Part shown: positions 5,417 to 6,888 of the stretch, piece after piece
Layout of the letters: the number at the start of each line of letters is the position of its first letter
Position numbering within the stretch: the stretch's first letter is position 1
Assembly (NCBI GenBank): GCA_900548075.1
Contig: URJD01000097.1
Coordinates: 1-6,888 of the forward strand
DNA from: an uncultured Collinsella sp.
GTDB taxonomy: Bacteria > Actinomycetota > Coriobacteriia > Coriobacteriales > Coriobacteriaceae
Direction of reading: 5' to 3'
DNA length: 6,888 bases
Notes under the pieces: generated by a model
Database searches by the model: none
What the model saw: the letters and a program-made list of their open reading frames with translations, nothing else
What the model was told of the DNA's origin: nothing
Program-made: the position numbers and the translations under genes

Positions 5417-6182
5417 AGCCCACCCCGCGCACGGTCTGGATGATGCGGGCGCCGCCGGCGTCCTCGATCTTGGCACGCAGGTGTGCGATGTGCACGTCGA
5501 CGTTGTTGGTGTCGCCCACGTATTCGTAGCCCAGCGCTTCGTGCGCGATGCGCTCGCGCGTGAGCACGGTCTCGGCATGCGCCATAAGCAGGGCGAGGAC
5601 GTCGAACTCGCGGGCAGTGAGCGCGATGGGCGAGCCGCCGACCGTGACTTCGCGGCGGTCGGGGTCGAGCGCGACCGAGCCCACGGTGAGCGTGGCGGGG
5701 GAGGGCGCGGCGGCTTGGGCTGAGCCGCCAGCTGGGGGCACCGCAGCGGCGCCGACACCCGCGCCGCTCGCCGTGCCCGTCCTGGCCCCGGCGCCGCCAA
5801 CGCCCGAAGCCGCCCGCACGGCCTCCGAGCGCTTCAACGCCACGCGGATCCGTGCGAACAGCTCCTCAATCGCAAATGGCTTGGTCAGGTAATCGTCGGC
5901 GCCGGCATCGAGCCCGGCCACCTTGTCCATCACGGCATCGCGCGCGGTGACCATGATCACCGGCACATCCTTGTGCTTGCGGACGCGCCGCAGGACCTCC
6001 ATGCCGTTGAGCTGCGGCAACAGCACATCGAGCAGAATCAGATCGTAGTCGCGCTCCAACGCCAGGTCCACGGCGGTGCGGCCGTCCGCGGCGTGCTCCA
6101 CCTGGTAGCCCTCGTGCTCCAGCTCGAGTGTCACAAAGCGGGCGATTTTTTCCTCGTCCTCTACGATCAGGATTCGTGCCAT
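5400..6182 (-). CDS. OmpR/PhoB-family response regulator (ArlR-like)
   Basis: A 260-residue cytosolic transcription factor. The receiver domain (1-120) has acidic residues E8-D9-E10, phospho-acceptor D52 (LILLDVLLP), T79 (MVTAR) and K101 (LTKPF). The winged-helix DNA-binding domain (about 165-260) ends in the usual IIQTVRGVGYVCRA, with recognition-helix region NNVDVHIAHLRAKIE at 226-240. The two domains are joined by an unusually long linker (about 123-164) made almost only of Ala, Gly, Pro, Ser, Thr and Val. This explains the length of 260 against the usual 220-235. The ATG at 6182 has GGGGG 5 nt upstream and begins the canonical MARILIVEDE. It follows the DUF4342 gene by 18 nt and overlaps the kinase gene, its evident partner. 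Autoregulation is common in such operons but no binding site is visible. Confidence 0.95.
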   Translation of the reverse strand: MARILIVEDEEKIARFVTLELEHEGYQVEHAADGRTAVDLALERDYDLILLDVLLPQLNGMEVLRRVRKHKDVPVIMVTARDAVMDKVAGLDAGADDYLTKPFAIEELFARIRVALKRSEAVRAASGVGGAGARTGTASGAGVGAAAVPPAGGSAQAAAPSPATLTVGSVALDPDRREVTVGGSPIALTAREFDVLALLMAHAETVLTRERIAHEALGYEYVGDTNNVDVHIAHLRAKIEDAGGARIIQTVRGVGYVCRA

Positions 6183-6200
6183 GCGTGCCCCCGTCTGCGA

Positions 6201-6743
6201 TTACTTGTCGTCGTTCAGATTTTGCTTGATGCCGTCCGCGGCGTCGGCGGCGTGATTCATAAGGTTGTTGATGCTGCCGGGCACGTCGCCGTCGCTATCG
6301 ATGCGGTAGCGCATGCCAAAGAACAGGCCAATAAGCATCAGCCAGATCGTGGCGCCCCAGGCAAACAGAGCGATGATGGGAATCAGGATGGGGATGTTGA
6401 GGATGATGGCGTCGCGGCGCGTGGCGATAAACTTGGTGTCCAAGCTCAGGCGGAAGAGCTTTTTGAGGTACTCCCACACGCTGTCCATCTTCTTGGAGAA
6501 GTCGGTCTTTTCGCTCGACTTTTCGTAGGCGGCCTGCGCGGCAACCATCTCGGCCGAGGGCTCGTCGACCGGCGCGGACTCGGTGGCGGCGTGCGCTGAC
6601 GTGGTCTGTGTCTTGCCCTGCGACTCGAGCCAAATGATGGCATCCAGAACGTTGCCGTCGGCGGCGTCGAGCGCGGCTTTGGCATCGGTGTAGCTCACGT
6701 TGCACTTGGTGCGGATGGTTTCAACCTTTTCGAGGTCGTCCAT
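6201..6743 (-). CDS. DUF4342 membrane protein with N-terminal UBA-like domain
   Basis: A 180-residue protein of unknown function. Residues 1-42 form a three-helix UBA/TS-N-like domain (EKVETIRTKCNVSYTDAKAA...GNVLDAIIWLE), the type known from elongation factor Ts and from proteins carrying DUF4342. A polar linker (43-80) follows, then a basic stretch with KKLFRLS (94-100). A long hydrophobic region (about 113-144), enough for one or two membrane passes, starts with the ILNIPILIPIIALFAW signature resembling DUF4342. An acidic tail ends in NDDK. The ATG at 6743 has AAAGGA with 6 nt spacing. It is the first gene of the operon with the response regulator and kinase. Such placement suggests an envelope-related output or accessory of the signalling pair, which is inference only. 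In DUF4342 proteins the UBA-like domain is of unknown use. Confidence 0.85.
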   Translation of the reverse strand: MDDLEKVETIRTKCNVSYTDAKAALDAADGNVLDAIIWLESQGKTQTTSAHAATESAPVDEPSAEMVAAQAAYEKSSEKTDFSKKMDSVWEYLKKLFRLSLDTKFIATRRDAIILNIPILIPIIALFAWGATIWLMLIGLFFGMRYRIDSDGDVPGSINNLMNHAADAADGIKQNLNDDK

Positions 6744-6770
6744 GACCTGTCCTTTCGTTCGATGGGCGCG

Positions 6771-6794
6771 ACGCCGGGCGATCTGCCCGGGCGT
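6771..6794. other. GC-rich hairpin in the operon leader
   Basis: ACGCCGGGC (6771-6779) pairs with GCCCGGGCGT (6785-6794) with one bulged base and a 5-nt loop. It lies in the 5' leader of the DUF4342 operon, about 20 nt before the ribosome site. There is no T-run, so it is not a conventional terminator. A perfect palindrome GCGGCGCCGC follows further upstream at 6823-6832. Confidence 0.4.
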
Positions 6795-6849
6795 GAGCGT
6801 AGCGTTCGGCGGCCTGCGTTGCGCGGCGCCGCCCCGCCCTTGGTCGAAC

Positions 6850-6867
6850 TCTATAGTGCAGGTTATA
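6850..6867 (-). promoter_or_regulatory. Possible promoter -10 region of the DUF4342-two-component operon
   Basis: Two AT-rich candidates occur on the minus strand at the only AT-rich spot upstream of the operon: TATAGA (6855-6850) and TATAAC (6867-6862). The -35 position for the first reads ATCGCT, a poor match; that for the second lies at or beyond the window edge. The leader would be about 100 nt. No gene is seen in 6744-6888. Confidence 0.3.
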
Positions 6868-6888
6868 GATTAAGCGATTCTTGAGCCA

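Noticed and set aside
5417..5800. 128-codon upstream extension of the histidine kinase frame
   Set aside because: It lies wholly within the response regulator gene in another frame, is rich in Pro, Arg, Ser and Ala as expected from GC-rich shadow reading, and the ATG at 5416 has a proper ribosome site.
5973..6599. Plus-strand 208-codon frame across the regulator and DUF4342 genes
   Set aside because: It spans two conserved minus-strand genes and their spacer and is His/Val/Leu-rich without known motifs; a shadow frame.

Overview
The window looks like chromosomal DNA from a GC-rich bacterium, most likely an actinobacterium of the class Coriobacteriia (Collinsella/Olsenella-like). The basis is the GC-rich third codon positions, short intergenic gaps with conventional -10 boxes and Shine-Dalgarno sites, a DUF4143-type ATPase, and an ArlRS-like two-component system. 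This assignment rests on overall style and has not been tested by any search.

Left part (1-2553). The 3' part of a Ppx/GppA-family phosphatase gene (+) converges on a DUF4143-type AAA+ ATPase gene (-). The gap between them holds two imperfect inverted repeats that resemble dispersed repeat elements. The ATPase promoter region carries a 33-bp tandem repeat. Each unit contains a TTTTCC-N3-GGAAAA dyad, and the copy nearest the gene lies over the position where a -35 box would be. Upstream of this are a clear rho-independent terminator and a tRNA-Leu(UAA) gene with an encoded CCA, both on the minus strand.

Middle part (2585-4106). A gene for a small membrane-anchored helical-repeat protein (-) is divergent from a two-gene unit (+). 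The unit encodes a lone galactitol-type PTS EIIB and a small VOC-fold protein that resembles the VOC domain found attached to some KDPG/KHG aldolases. A strong bidirectional hairpin terminator closes this unit and also the operon that converges on it.

Right part (4121-6888). A minus-strand operon runs DUF4342 protein with a UBA-like domain -> OmpR-family response regulator -> sensor histidine kinase. The spacer between the first two genes is 18 nt, and the last two overlap by 17 nt. The kinase and regulator form a conventional ArlRS-like pair; the small membrane protein ahead of them may be a target or accessory. No clearly new defence or mobile system is evident. The best candidates for a second look are the spaced dyad array at the ATPase promoter, the EIIB-VOC pair, and the DUF4342/two-component operon.
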